Source: Oscillospiraceae bacterium
GTDB taxonomy: Bacteria; Bacillota; Clostridia; Oscillospirales; Oscillospiraceae
Direction: 5' to 3'
Assembly: GCA_017542425.1 (NCBI GenBank)
Contig: JAFXXH010000040.1
Location: 1 to 48,082 of the forward strand
Length of the DNA: 48,082 nucleotides
Shown here: positions 24,079-32,711 of the stretch, one piece after another
Layout of the letters: each line of letters begins with the position of its first letter
How positions within the stretch are numbered: the first letter of the stretch is position 1
The notes under the pieces: model-generated
What the model was told of the DNA's origin: nothing
Databases searched by the model: none
What the model saw: the letters and a program-made list of their open reading frames with translations, nothing else
Position numbers and translations under genes: made by a program

Positions 24079-24623
24079 GGTTTTTCCTCCCCCGATGGAT
24101 TTGTGTGGTTCGTCGCCTTGCGCTTTGATTCCAATTCAAAAAACCTGCCCGGGATGTGGCAATAGCCCCCCGGATTTTTGTCCAGATACTTCTGATGATA
24201 CGCTTCGGCGGGGAAGAAGTTGCGCAGCGGCAGCAGCTCCACCGCAAGAGCGGCCCCGGCCCCGGCTTCCTCCGCCCGATAGACCGCCTCGATCTCCGGG
24301 CGCTGGCGTTCCTCGGTGTAATAGATCCCCGTCCGGTACTGGAGCCCGCAGTCGTTGCCCTGTCGGTTGACCGAGAGGGGGTCGATCACCAGAAAATAGC
24401 GTTGCAGCAGTTCCGTCAGAGAGATCACATTCGGGTCATAGTCGATCCGCAGCGTCTCGGCGTGCCCGCTGCTGCGGCACACGTCCTCATAGCCGGGCGC
24501 GCTGTCTGGCCCGTTGGCGTAGCCGACTTCCGTCTCCAGCACGCCGTCAAACTGATCGAAGAACTTCTGCATCCCCCAGAAGCACCCGCCGGCAAGATAG
24601 ATCGTCTCCCTGTGTTCCGTCAT
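24075..24623 (-). CDS. msrA: Peptide-methionine (S)-S-oxide reductase
   Basis: This 182-residue enzyme repairs oxidised methionine. The catalytic Cys14 lies in GGCFWG, followed by the family motifs EVGYANG, YEDVCRSSGHAET, NRQGNDCGLQYRTGIYY and FFPAEAYHQKY. It is MsrA only; no MsrB fusion is present. The start is ATG 24623 with AGGGG upstream; the longer frame begins inside the promoter region. It leads the run msrA - CDF - nitroreductase - glgB on the minus strand. The sequence upstream (24657-24727) gives only a weak TTCCAA/TATCAT promoter candidate. Confidence 0.95.
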   Translation of the reverse strand: MTEHRETIYLAGGCFWGMQKFFDQFDGVLETEVGYANGPDSAPGYEDVCRSSGHAETLRIDYDPNVISLTELLQRYFLVIDPLSVNRQGNDCGLQYRTGIYYTEERQRPEIEAVYRAEEAGAGAALAVELLPLRNFFPAEAYHQKYLDKNPGGYCHIPGRFFELESKRKATNHTNPSGEEKP

Positions 24624-24727
24624 CCTAAAACCCCTTTTCGTCTGGTATGGAACCATGATACCATAGTACGGTCCCGATTGGAAGAATCATCTGTCAGAGG
24701 ACGACAAAGAAGCTCCTTCCCACGCAA

Positions 24728-24770
24728 AAAAGAGCTGCGGCGCAACGCTTCGTCTTGCCGCAGCTCTTTT
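24728..24770 (-). terminator. Terminator of the SPFH/zinc-ribbon/TPM operon
   Basis: Perfect 14-bp arms (24728-24741 and 24757-24770) are followed on the minus strand by six T. It lies 15 nt after the TPM-domain gene. Confidence 0.88.
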
Positions 24771-24785
24771 CCATTCAGAATCCTC

Positions 24786-25760
24786 TCAAAACTTCCCGCT
24801 GGAATGCGAGAATCCGCCGCTGCTGATGCTGGTCCCGCCGCTGTGTCCGCCGCCGCTGCTGCGGTCGCTTTCGATGCGGACCCGCTGCTCGGTGACGTGG
24901 CTGAACCTGTCGAAGGACTCGGCCAGGTACAGTCCCTCCGGCACGGCATAGGTCCCGGCGCTGCGGGCGCTCTTGACGGAGCGGGATTTGCTGCGCATCA
25001 CCATACAGACAATCAGGGCGACGACGCAGCCGATCAGCAGGGAAAAGGCGATGACGGGGCCGGGCTCGGAGCGGCTGCGCTCCAGGCCGGAGCCGCCGTA
25101 TCCGGCGTAAGGGTCGTCCACGGGGCTGCCCTCGGCGGCCAGGCGCAGCATCTCCTCCGCCTCGGCCTGGTAGTCCCGGAAGCCCGCGTACCAGTCGTCG
25201 TAGCGGAAATCGTCCAGGAAGACCCGGGCCAGTTGCGCCTTGCCGTAGTCGGTGAAGGCGGTGTGGCCGTAGCCGTAGGCGCAGAGGTCATAGTCCCGGT
25301 CGTCCATGCTGAGCAGCAGCATCAGGCCGCTTTTCGCCGCGCCGACGCCCAGGTCCAGCTCCCGGTAGACCGTCTCCGCCGCGTCCTCCACGCTCCGGAG
25401 GTCATAGTCCCGGTAGTCGGCCAGCACCACGACGTACACGCCGAAATCATATGCTTGCGCAATGGCCGCGCCGCTATCTTCCAGCTCCGCACGCTGCCGG
25501 GCCGTCAGCAGACCCACACTGTCATAGTAATAGACCGGCTCGGCCACGCCGTCCGACTCCTCCGCTACGGCGTTTGACTCCTCCGCCGTGTCGGGTTCCT
25601 CTGCTGCCCGGTCGTCATACGCTTCCGCCCAGTCGGTGCCGTCTTCCGCCGTGTCCGTCTCCTGCGTCACGGTGACGCTTTCGACGGACGCCAGCGCGGC
25701 GGGGGAGAGGCAGGCCAGCAACGCCAGCATCAGAAACAGGGCCAACAAACGATGTTTCAT
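24786..25760 (-). CDS. TPM-domain membrane protein (YdjH-like)
   Basis: This 324-residue protein has a signal peptide, an acidic extracytoplasmic spacer (about 30-75), a TPM domain (about 80-205; YDSVGLLTARQRAEL, VYVVVLADYRDYD, SGLMLLLSMDDRDYDL), one membrane segment (about 235-258) and a Ser/Gly-rich end (SSGGGHSGGTSISSGGFSHSSGKF in broken form) typical of this family. TPM proteins are often placed in membrane repair or stress settings. Order SPFH - zinc-ribbon - TPM matches ydjI, ydjG and ydjH of Bacillus subtilis. The ATG has GAGGAGGCGACGCGG upstream; the gene follows its neighbour after 13 nt. Confidence 0.88.
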   Translation of the reverse strand: MKHRLLALFLMLALLACLSPAALASVESVTVTQETDTAEDGTDWAEAYDDRAAEEPDTAEESNAVAEESDGVAEPVYYYDSVGLLTARQRAELEDSGAAIAQAYDFGVYVVVLADYRDYDLRSVEDAAETVYRELDLGVGAAKSGLMLLLSMDDRDYDLCAYGYGHTAFTDYGKAQLARVFLDDFRYDDWYAGFRDYQAEAEEMLRLAAEGSPVDDPYAGYGGSGLERSRSEPGPVIAFSLLIGCVVALIVCMVMRSKSRSVKSARSAGTYAVPEGLYLAESFDRFSHVTEQRVRIESDRSSGGGHSGGTSISSGGFSHSSGKF

Positions 25761-25773
25761 CCGCGTCGCCTCC

Positions 25774-26898
25774 TCAAAGCAGCATCAGCGCCGACAGCAC
25801 GGCGGCGATGGGCAGGGCAATGGCGGCGAAGGTGGCCCAGAAGCGCTTCCGGTCCACGGGCAGGTCGCCCACCAGCTTGCCGGTCTGGCCGTTCATGGCA
25901 AAGAGATAGTCCTTGCCCTTCCATTTGGTGTTCAGCAGCCAGACGGGCAGCATGGCGTACTGCACCCGGCCCCGGCGCAGGGAGATCTGGTGCCCCAGGG
26001 GGGAGACGGTCTCGTAGCCCTGGACGGTGGCGGACAGGGCGCTCACCATCGTCTTCTCGCAGCGCTCCTCCGCGTGGCGGGCGCACTGCTCGGCGGGCAC
26101 GTCGTACTTGTCGGCCAGATAGCCCGGCATATAGGCGGTGGAGAAGGGCCGCAGCTCGGAATAGTCGAAGGGCTCGATGGAGTCCATGTGCGCGTCGGGG
26201 ATCTTGCTGCTGGCGTCCACGGGCACCTTGTCGAAGGGGAGGCTGCCGGAGCGATGGATGTCGTAGTGCTCGGTGGTGGTCACCCGGTAGTTGCCCTGCC
26301 GCCGGGAGAAGCTGCGGGTGCCCTCGAAGACCGCCGTGCCCTCCGCCGTGCCGCTGAACAGCCAGAAGGGGACGTAGATACCCCGGATCTGCTCGATGTG
26401 GTTGTCCGCCTCAAAGGCTTTGGGCAGGAAGTGCTTGCCCCGGTAGTGCCGCCGGAGGGCGTCCGTGGCGGCGGCTTTGTCCAGCTTGAAGGGGAGGATC
26501 AGGTCCGGCTTTAAGGTTCCGGCGAACTGACCGGGCACGATGGCGTTGTTGCCGCAGTAGGGGCAGCTGGTGGCGGCGGTGGTCTCCTCGCAGAACAGTT
26601 CCGCCCCGCAGGAGGGGCAGTTGTAGACCTGCATCCCCTCCGCTTCCGCGCCCCAGGCGCTGTTCAGGCCGGAGGCGTCCCAGCCCTCGGCGGCGAACTG
26701 CGCCGCCTCCTGGGCCTGCTGCTCCTGCTGCTGTTGAAAGGCAGCCTGGGCCGCCTGCTCCGCCGGTTTCTGCTGGGCCTCGATCTCCGCCACGGGGAAG
26801 CGGCTGCCGCAGTAGTCGCACTCCAGCATCCCGCTGGCGCCGACGTAGTGCAGCGGGCCGGTGCAGGCGGGACATTTATAATGGATGATGGAGGGCAA
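25774..26898 (-). CDS. Zinc-ribbon membrane protein (YdjG-like)
   Basis: This 374-residue protein has two zinc ribbons at the N-terminus (CPAC...CDYC at about 9-30 and CPSC...CPYC at about 94-114), separated by a Gln/Ala-rich coiled stretch. A larger alpha/beta region (about 125-345) and a single hydrophobic C-terminal segment follow. It starts with TTG at 26898, eight nt after AAAGGAGG; no ATG or GTG fits. It is the middle gene of an operon resembling Bacillus ydjG/H/I. In Bacillus these are linked to PspA-type membrane stress; no pspA-like gene is present here. Confidence 0.8.
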   Translation of the reverse strand: MPSIIHYKCPACTGPLHYVGASGMLECDYCGSRFPVAEIEAQQKPAEQAAQAAFQQQQEQQAQEAAQFAAEGWDASGLNSAWGAEAEGMQVYNCPSCGAELFCEETTAATSCPYCGNNAIVPGQFAGTLKPDLILPFKLDKAAATDALRRHYRGKHFLPKAFEADNHIEQIRGIYVPFWLFSGTAEGTAVFEGTRSFSRRQGNYRVTTTEHYDIHRSGSLPFDKVPVDASSKIPDAHMDSIEPFDYSELRPFSTAYMPGYLADKYDVPAEQCARHAEERCEKTMVSALSATVQGYETVSPLGHQISLRRGRVQYAMLPVWLLNTKWKGKDYLFAMNGQTGKLVGDLPVDRKRFWATFAAIALPIAAVLSALMLL

Positions 26899-26937
26899 GG
26901 GGGATTCCTCCTTTCCGGTTCATAAAAGGGCGCGGGC

Positions 26938-28260
26938 TCAGATCTTGTCGTCGTCGTTGAAGGGGTCGCCGCACTCCGGGCAGAACTTGGGCGGGTTGGC
27001 CGGATCTTCCGGCTCCCAGCCGCACTTGTCGCACTTGTATTTGGGCAGGTCCGCGGGCTTCTTCGTGCCGCACTCGGCGCAGAATTTGCCCTTGTTCACC
27101 GCGCCGCAGCTGGGGCAGGTCCAGCCCTTGGCCGGTTCCGGCTTCTTCGCGCCGCACTCCGGGCAGAACTTGCCGCCGATTCCGGCGGTGCCGCAGGCCG
27201 GACAGGTCCAGCCCCCGGCGGGCAGGGCGGGCTGCTCCGGCTGCACGGGCTGCTGCTGGCCCATCTGGTAGAGGCTCTGGGGGTTGAAGCCCCCGGCCTG
27301 CTGGGCCATGTTCATGCCCATGAAGGCCATGGCCGCGCCGCCCTCGTTCTTGGCGGCGTTCTGCATGGCGGCGGCCTGCGCGCCCACCAGGTTGGCGGCG
27401 GCCAGGGTGGGGTCGCGGAAGGCGGCGTTCTTCTGCAGCTCCTTGATCATGGCCTCGTCTTCCTCGTTGGCCTTGATGGAGGACACGCCCAGGGAGACGA
27501 TCTCAATGCCGCGCAGGTCGCGCCACTTGCTGCTGAGGACCTGGTTCAGCGCCTCGCTCAGCTCCACGGTATGTCCGGGCAGGGCGCTGTAGCGGATGCC
27601 CATCTCACTGATCCGGGCGAAGGCGGGCTGGAGGGCGGTCAGCAGCTCGGTCTTGAGCTGGCCGTCCAGCCGGTCCCGGGTGAAAGCGTCGCTGACGTTG
27701 CCGCAGACGTTGGTATAGAACAGGATGGGATCGCAGATGTGATAGCTGTACTCGCCGAAGCAGCGCACGGCGATGTCGATGTCAATGCCCGCCCGGAGGT
27801 CCACCACGCGGAAGGGGACGGGGGAGGGCGTGCCGTATTTGTTGCCGATCAGCTCTTTCGTGTTGAAGTAGTAGACCCGCTGGTCTTTCGGCGGCTCTCC
27901 GCCGAAGGTGAAGCGCTTGCCGATCTGCTTGAAGGTCTCGATGATGCTCTCCTTGAGGTTGCCGTTGAAGATGCTGGGCTCGCTGGAGGCGTCATAAATG
28001 AACTCGCCCGGCTCGGCGCAGAGCTCCGCCACCTGGCCCTGATCCACGATGATCATGCACTGGCCGTCGGCCACGGCGATGACGCTGCCGCTGGAGATGA
28101 TGTTGTCGCTGCCCTTGTAGTTGGTGGAGCGCCCGGAGACCCGGTGCTTGCCCTTGACCACCAGCACGTCCTCGGGGATCGCCTCACAATAAAAATATTC
28201 CTTCCACTGGTCGGCCAGAACGCCGCCCACAGCGCCCAGCGCGGCAGAAATCAGTCCCAT
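26938..28260 (-). CDS. SPFH-domain protein with C-terminal zinc ribbons (YdjI-like)
   Basis: This 440-residue protein has an N-terminal SPFH/virion-core region (about 25-280), a Gln/Met/Ala-rich linker, and three zinc ribbons (CPACG/CPECG, CPSCG/CAECG, CDKCG/CPECG). The N-terminus (MGLISAALGAVGGVLADQW) is a weak amphipathic anchor rather than a true signal peptide. It is the promoter-proximal gene of the YdjI-G-H-like operon and probably scaffolds the other two at the membrane. The start has AAAGGGG 8 nt upstream. Zinc ribbons are shared with the next gene product, which may allow pairing. Confidence 0.88.
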   Translation of the reverse strand: MGLISAALGAVGGVLADQWKEYFYCEAIPEDVLVVKGKHRVSGRSTNYKGSDNIISSGSVIAVADGQCMIIVDQGQVAELCAEPGEFIYDASSEPSIFNGNLKESIIETFKQIGKRFTFGGEPPKDQRVYYFNTKELIGNKYGTPSPVPFRVVDLRAGIDIDIAVRCFGEYSYHICDPILFYTNVCGNVSDAFTRDRLDGQLKTELLTALQPAFARISEMGIRYSALPGHTVELSEALNQVLSSKWRDLRGIEIVSLGVSSIKANEEDEAMIKELQKNAAFRDPTLAAANLVGAQAAAMQNAAKNEGGAAMAFMGMNMAQQAGGFNPQSLYQMGQQQPVQPEQPALPAGGWTCPACGTAGIGGKFCPECGAKKPEPAKGWTCPSCGAVNKGKFCAECGTKKPADLPKYKCDKCGWEPEDPANPPKFCPECGDPFNDDDKI

Positions 28261-28321
28261 AGTCTGTAACCCCTTTCAAGAGAAATTCATGGTTCGGCCC
28301 CTTTGGCCGTGGAACGAGAGC

Positions 28322-28332
28322 ATTATAGCACA
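28322..28332 (-). promoter_or_regulatory. Promoter of the YdjI-like operon
   Basis: Minus strand TG-C-TATAAT (TATAAT complement of 28322-28327) is an extended -10; the -35 (GTGCAA, 17 bp upstream) is weak. The rest of 28333-28460 holds no gene. Confidence 0.6.
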
Positions 28333-28462
28333 CTTGGCGGAAAATTGCACGAAAAAATTCGAGGGACGGGGAGAAAGTTCGGTGAAAAAGAGGGGAATGG
28401 GCGCAAACGAGCCTTGCCGGGCCGAACCGATCCATCGGCGGTACTGACTGAAAAAACAATCC

Positions 28463-28491
28463 TTGCAATTCGGAACGCCGTAGGATATCAT
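28463..28491 (+). promoter_or_regulatory. Promoter of the small lipoprotein gene
   Basis: TTGCAA (28463-28468), 17 bp, TATCAT (28486-28491). It reads away from the YdjI-like operon. Confidence 0.6.
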
Positions 28492-28568
28492 TGTCATAAA
28501 TAAGGCTTTGCAATATCATTTGCAATCACAAACAAGCAGACAATCAGAATTGAATGGGGGAGAATGCA

Positions 28569-29048
28569 ATGAAAAAGCGCTTCATATTACTCTTGATCGG
28601 CGTTTTCCTGCTCGTTTCCGGCTGCGGGAACGCGCCAGAAGACACTGTTTCGCCGGATTCGGGCAATGAAAGGCTTTCCTTTGAAACAAACGGTACGCAA
28701 GAACCCATCATACGACCATACGAAATCGCCGCGATTGCTGTGTACAATCAAATCGGGGATGCGGTGGACTTGAGCGACGCCCAGTCGCAGGAATTGCTGA
28801 ACCTGTTTTCCGAGGCGGAATCCCGGGAGATTTTATACCCCACGCATCTGCAAGCGCAGACCTCCGACCCGGTCTACATCATCCACATCTTCTTTTCTGA
28901 CACGCAAGAAGATATCCTGTACTCCACAGAACGCGGCGCGCAGTGCTTTTACAGGCTGACCGAACCATACGGCGGACAGGGGGACCAGGGCTACGTTTTG
29001 GCTGAGAACCCGTTGCTGGAAGGGTTCTTTCAAAGGCTGGGGCTGTAA
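28569..29048 (+). CDS. Small lipoprotein of unknown function
   Basis: This 159-residue lipoprotein starts at ATG 28569 with a GGGGGAGA site. Its signal peptide ends in the lipobox LVSGC. The remaining 135 residues have no motif I recognise; a folded domain from about residue 50 (AIAVYNQIGDAVDLSDAQSQ) to the end is likely. It stands alone, with its own promoter and the ribosomal L10 promoter just downstream. Base composition is lower in GC than its neighbours, hinting at recent acquisition. Confidence 0.82.
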   Translation: MKKRFILLLIGVFLLVSGCGNAPEDTVSPDSGNERLSFETNGTQEPIIRPYEIAAIAVYNQIGDAVDLSDAQSQELLNLFSEAESREILYPTHLQAQTSDPVYIIHIFFSDTQEDILYSTERGAQCFYRLTEPYGGQGDQGYVLAENPLLEGFFQRLGL

Positions 29049-29090
29049 GGGAATCTGTATCTGACAGCACAAAAAAGCCGAAATCCCCCC

Positions 29091-29119
29091 TTGACAAGCC
29101 CCCTCCCATCTGCTACAAT
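29091..29119 (+). promoter_or_regulatory. Strong promoter of rplJ-rplL
   Basis: TTGACA (29091-29096), 17 bp, TACAAT (29114-29119): near consensus, fitting a ribosomal protein operon. Confidence 0.9.
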
Positions 29120-29126
29120 ACTCTAG

Positions 29127-29232
29127 CGCTCCAAAGACAGCAGGCAGCCTTCCGGCGTTAAGTCCTGCCGAGGAACAGCACCATTTCCTATGATGCTTTC
29201 TCTCTCCCTGTCTTTCCGGCAGGGAGTTTTTC
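29127..29232 (+). ncRNA. Ribosomal protein L10 leader
   Basis: Between promoter and rplJ is a leader with the features of the Firmicute L10 leader: an AGACAGCAGG segment that can pair with TCCTGCC around a TTAAG bulge region, and a hairpin CTCCCTG/CAGGGAG (29204-29210, 29220-29226) with TTTTT. L10(L12)4 is known to bind such leaders and repress the operon. I call it from layout and remembered motif, not from a covariance model. Confidence 0.8.
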
Positions 29233-29273
29233 TTGTTCGGGCGCAGAAATTACCCGGAGGTGAAACCAAAACA

Positions 29274-29807
29274 ATGCCGAACGCAAAAGTTCTCAGCGAG
29301 AAGCAGGCCGTCGTCGCGGCGCTGGCTGAGCGCATCCGCAACGCGGGCAGCGGCGTCCTGGTGGACTACAGGGGCATCACCGTGGCGCAGGATACCACGC
29401 TCCGCAGCGAGCTGCGGAAGAACGACGTGCAGTATTCCGTCATCAAGAACACCCTGACCCGCCTGGCGCTGGACAGCCTGGGGCTGGACGCTCTCGACGG
29501 CGTGCTGCACGGCACGACCTCTCTCGCCACCAGCAACGGCGACCCCATCGCTCCCTTCCGCGTCATCACCGACTTCGCCAAGAAGATGCCCGCCAACTCC
29601 TTCCAGATCAAGGCGGCCTTCATGGACGGCCAGGTGCTGAGCGAGGATGAGATCGCACGCATCGCGGCCCTGCCCAGCAAGGACGCCCTGTACGCCCAGG
29701 TCTTCGGGACCCTGCTGGCCCCCATCACCAGCCTGGCGGTGGTGCTCAACCAGATCCTGGAGCAGAAGAACGGCGGTCCCGTGGAGACCGAAGCCGCAGC
29801 GGAGTAA
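29274..29807 (+). CDS. rplJ: 50S ribosomal protein L10
   Basis: This 177-residue L10 starts at ATG 29274 with CCGGAGGTG upstream; the frame's earlier ATG lies in the leader. It has the L10 N-terminal rRNA-binding domain (VVAALAERIRNAGSGVLVDYRGITV, VIKNTLTRLAL) and the C-terminal helix that carries L7/L12 dimers (LNQILEQKNGG). It anchors the stalk of the large subunit and is also the autorepressor of the operon through the leader. rplL follows after 67 nt. Confidence 0.97.
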   Translation: MPNAKVLSEKQAVVAALAERIRNAGSGVLVDYRGITVAQDTTLRSELRKNDVQYSVIKNTLTRLALDSLGLDALDGVLHGTTSLATSNGDPIAPFRVITDFAKKMPANSFQIKAAFMDGQVLSEDEIARIAALPSKDALYAQVFGTLLAPITSLAVVLNQILEQKNGGPVETEAAAE

Positions 29808-29874
29808 GCTGCACCCGAACCCTTGCGGCCAGACGCGCCGCACCCAAACAACTCATTAAGGAGGATTTATTACC

Positions 29875-30249
29875 ATGGCTAGCGAGAAGATTACCGCTAT
29901 GATCGAAGAAGTGAAGGCCCTGACCGTGCTGGAGCTGGCTGAGCTGGTCCACGCCCTGGAGGAGACCTTCGGCGTTTCCGCCGCCGCCGCTGCCGTCGCC
30001 GCCGGCCCCGCCGCCGCCGCTGCTCCCGTGGAGGAGAAGACCGAGTTCGACGTGGTCATGACCAGCTTCGGCTCCGAGAAGATCAAGGTCATCAAGGAAG
30101 TCCGCGCCATCACCGGCCTGGGCCTGGCCGAGGCCAAGGCGATGGTCGAGGGCGTCCCCGCCAAGATCAAGGAAGGCATCTCCAAGGAGGATGCCGAGGG
30201 CCTGAAGGCCAAGCTGGAAGCCGTCGGCGCCACCGTCGAGCTGAAGTAA
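29875..30249 (+). CDS. rplL: 50S ribosomal protein L7/L12
   Basis: This 124-residue protein is a typical L7/L12: an N-terminal dimerisation domain ([20 protein letters not shown]), an Ala-rich flexible hinge ([23 protein letters not shown], in pieces) and the C-terminal factor-binding domain ([31 protein letters not shown]). It binds elongation factors at the ribosomal stalk. AAGGAGG lies upstream, and the terminator right after the gene ends the operon, so rpoB is not contiguous here. Confidence 0.98.
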   Translation: MASEKITAMIEEVKALTVLELAELVHALEETFGVSAAAAAVAAGPAAAAAPVEEKTEFDVVMTSFGSEKIKVIKEVRAITGLGLAEAKAMVEGVPAKIKEGISKEDAEGLKAKLEAVGATVELK

Positions 30250-30270
30250 GCCATCACCCCAATTCCATAC

Positions 30271-30302
30271 AAAGCCGCCGCCGGCACAGGCGGCGGCTTT
30301 GT
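30271..30302 (+). terminator. Terminator of rplJ-rplL
   Basis: GCCGCCGCC, loop GGCACA, GGCGGCGGC, then TTTG. Short T-run but a very stable stem. Confidence 0.8.
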
Positions 30303-30308
30303 TAGTGC

Positions 30309-30337
30309 TTGACAGGGCGGGGAAAACACGTTATAGT
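30309..30337 (+). promoter_or_regulatory. Promoter of the amino-acid ABC importer
   Basis: TTGACA (30309-30314), 17 bp, TATAGT (30332-30337). Confidence 0.85.
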
Positions 30338-30373
30338 TTTATTCATTCAAAAGGAAAGGACTGGAACATACCA

Positions 30374-31186
30374 ATGAAGCATCGGATCACCGTACTGTTT
30401 TGTCTGCTGCTGACGCTGGGCCTGTTGCTGGCGGGCTGCGGCCAGACCGCGCAGCCGGAGGGGGAAGCCCCCGCCGATCTGCTCTCGCGCATCCAGGCCC
30501 GGGGCAGCATCGTCGTGGCCACGGAGGGGGACTGGAGCCCCTGGACCTACCACGACGACGCCGACCAACTCACCGGCTTCGACGTGGAGCTGGCGCAGCG
30601 CATCGCCGAGGGTCTGGGCGTGACCGTGGAGTTTGCCGAGACCGACTGGGACGCCATCCTGGCCGGGGTGGAGGGCGGACGCTTTGACATCGCCTGCAAC
30701 GGCGTGGACTGGACCGAAGCGCGGGCGGAGAAGTTCCGCTTCTCGACTCCTTATCTTTATATGCGCGAGGTGCTGGTGGTCCGCGGCGACAACGAGGACA
30801 TTCACAGCATCGAGGATCTGGCCGGGCGCACCACCTCCAACTCCCCCAACAGCACCTATGCGGAAATCGCGGAGGCGGCGGGGGCGGAGCTGCTCTACGT
30901 CAACACCCTGAACGAGACCATCATGATGCTGGAGCAGGGCCGGGCCGACGCCACCATCAATGCCAAGGTCTCCATCGAGGACTATCTGCGGGAGCACCCG
31001 GACGCCAACATCAAGATCGTCTATGAGTCCGAGGGCACGAAGGTCTGCATCCCCGTCCGCGCCGACGCGGAGACGGAGTCGCTGATGACCGCCATCGACG
31101 GCGTGCTGCAAAGCCTGCGGGAGGACGGCACCCTGCGGGAGCTGAGTCTGAAATACTTCGGTGCGGACCTGACGCGGGAGGCCTGA
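30374..31186 (+). CDS. Polar amino-acid ABC importer, substrate-binding lipoprotein
   Basis: This 270-residue lipoprotein has a signal peptide with lipobox LLAGC and an SBP_bac_3 (family 3) fold: GSIVVATEGDWSPWTYHD at the N-lobe, LTGFDVELAQRIAEGLG, FDIACNGVDWTEARAEKFRFS and the second lobe starting DIHSIEDLAGRT. It captures amino acids outside the cell and hands them to the permease. The acidic GFDVELA and R-x-E-K-F-x-F-S motifs are typical of cystine, glutamine or arginine binders, but specificity is uncertain. The start is ATG 30374, since the longer frame begins in the promoter. Permease and ATPase genes follow. Confidence 0.93.
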   Translation: MKHRITVLFCLLLTLGLLLAGCGQTAQPEGEAPADLLSRIQARGSIVVATEGDWSPWTYHDDADQLTGFDVELAQRIAEGLGVTVEFAETDWDAILAGVEGGRFDIACNGVDWTEARAEKFRFSTPYLYMREVLVVRGDNEDIHSIEDLAGRTTSNSPNSTYAEIAEAAGAELLYVNTLNETIMMLEQGRADATINAKVSIEDYLREHPDANIKIVYESEGTKVCIPVRADAETESLMTAIDGVLQSLREDGTLRELSLKYFGADLTREA

Positions 31187-31219
31187 GCGGCGTCGCGCCC
31201 AAAGAGACGGAGTACTTTC

Positions 31220-31927
31220 ATGTTGGAAGCGATCGGGGCGTTTTTCGCCCAGATGTTCAGCAGCCGGGTCTGGGGGATCCTGGTGGATTCCTTCCCCCGG
31301 CTGTTGGGCTATTTTCTGCGCGTCAGCATTCCGCTGACGCTGCTGAGTTTTCTGCTGGCCCTGGTCATCTCCGTGGCCGTGGCCATGATCCAGTACGCCC
31401 AGGTGCCCGTGCTGCGGCAAATTTGCCGCTTCTATATCTGGGTGGTCCGGGGGACGCCGCTGCTGGTGCAATTATATATGGTCTTCTACGGCCTGCCCAG
31501 CCTGGGCGTGATGCTGGACGCCTTTCCCTGCGCGGTGCTGGTCTTCGGCTTCAATGAGGGGGCCTACATGGCGGAGAGTATGCGCGGGGCCCTGGAGGCG
31601 GTGCCCAGGGGCCAGCTGGAGGCGGGGGCCTGCGTGGGTCTGCGCTATCTCCAGATCATGCGCCATATCGTGCTGCCCCAGGCTTTCCGCATCGCCTTTC
31701 CCGCCCTGAGCAACAGCCTGATCAGCATGGTGAAGGGCACCAGCCTGGCCGCCTCCGTCACGGTGATGGAGATGTTCCGCCAGGCCCAGGTCATCAACGG
31801 GCGTCTGCACGAGTCCCTGGGCCTCTATGCGGAGGTGGCGCTGATCTATCTGCTGTTCTGCACGCTGCTGACCTTCCTGCAGCGGCGGGGTGAAAAACGG
31901 CTGAGCCGCTTTGGGGGTGTGAAATGA
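31220..31927 (+). CDS. Polar amino-acid ABC importer, permease
   Basis: This 235-residue protein is of the HisM/GlnP type, with about five membrane segments and the inner-membrane EAA loop (GALEAVPRGQLEAGACVGLRYLQ, in part EAGACVGL) that docks the ATPase. The N-terminal VRGTPLLVQLYMVFYGLP stretch is the family's conserved segment. Its stop overlaps the ATPase start (ATGA). It probably forms a homodimer. Confidence 0.94.
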   Translation: MLEAIGAFFAQMFSSRVWGILVDSFPRLLGYFLRVSIPLTLLSFLLALVISVAVAMIQYAQVPVLRQICRFYIWVVRGTPLLVQLYMVFYGLPSLGVMLDAFPCAVLVFGFNEGAYMAESMRGALEAVPRGQLEAGACVGLRYLQIMRHIVLPQAFRIAFPALSNSLISMVKGTSLAASVTVMEMFRQAQVINGRLHESLGLYAEVALIYLLFCTLLTFLQRRGEKRLSRFGGVK

Positions 31928-32697
31928 GCGAGAATGCGAGCCGCCGGATGATGCTCCGGGCTGAGGGCGTCACCAAGCGCTTTGACGGCCGGGAGGTCCT
32001 CCGGGGCATCGACCTGACGGTGGAGCAGGGGGACGTGGTGGCCATCCTGGGCCCCAGCGGCAGCGGCAAGACCACCTTGCTGCGCTGCCTGAACTTCCTG
32101 GAGCGGGCCGACGGCGGGACTTTGGAATTTGACGGGGAGCGGATCGAACTGGCCCGCGCCACCGGAAAGGACGTGGCCCGGCTCCGGCGCAAGACCGCCT
32201 TTGTCTTCCAGAATTACAACCTCTTTTTGAATAAGACCGTGCTGCAAAACGTGACTCTGGGCCTGACGGCGGCCCGGGGGATGCGCCGGGACGAGGCCCG
32301 GGAGCGGGCCGTCCGCGCACTGGAAAAGGTGGGCATGGCCCAGCGGCTGGACAGCTATCCCGCCCAGCTCTCCGGCGGCCAGCAGCAGCGGGTGGCCATC
32401 GCCCGGGGTCTGGCCGCCCAGCCGGAGATCTTCTACTTCGACGAACCCACCAGCGCCCTGGACCCGGAGCTGATCGGGGAGGTGCTGTCCGTCATGCGCA
32501 CCCTGGCGGAGGAAGGCCGGACCATGCTGGTGGTCACCCACGAGATGGGCTTTGCCAGAAGCGTCAGCAGCAAAGTGCTGTTTCTGGAAGACGGCGCGGT
32601 GGTGGAGTCCGGGCCCACGGCGGACTTCTTTACCCGGCCCAAGACCCAGCGCAGCCGCAGCTTTGTAGAGAGCATCCTGGCGGAGCGGGAGAGATAA
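31924..32697 (+). CDS. Polar amino-acid ABC importer, ATP-binding protein
   Basis: This 257-residue ATPase is of the GlnQ/HisP type. It shows Walker A GPSGSGKTT, Q-loop VFQNYNLF, signature LSGGQQQR, Walker B IFYFDEPTSALDPE and switch His in VVTHEMGF. It powers import through the permease encoded immediately upstream. It is the last gene of the operon; an 80-bp nested inverted repeat follows. N-terminal residues before about 8 are poorly conserved, but no better start exists. Confidence 0.96.
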   Translation: MSENASRRMMLRAEGVTKRFDGREVLRGIDLTVEQGDVVAILGPSGSGKTTLLRCLNFLERADGGTLEFDGERIELARATGKDVARLRRKTAFVFQNYNLFLNKTVLQNVTLGLTAARGMRRDEARERAVRALEKVGMAQRLDSYPAQLSGGQQQRVAIARGLAAQPEIFYFDEPTSALDPELIGEVLSVMRTLAEEGRTMLVVTHEMGFARSVSSKVLFLEDGAVVESGPTADFFTRPKTQRSRSFVESILAERER

Positions 32698-32711
32698 AGC
32701 ATCTGAACGCA

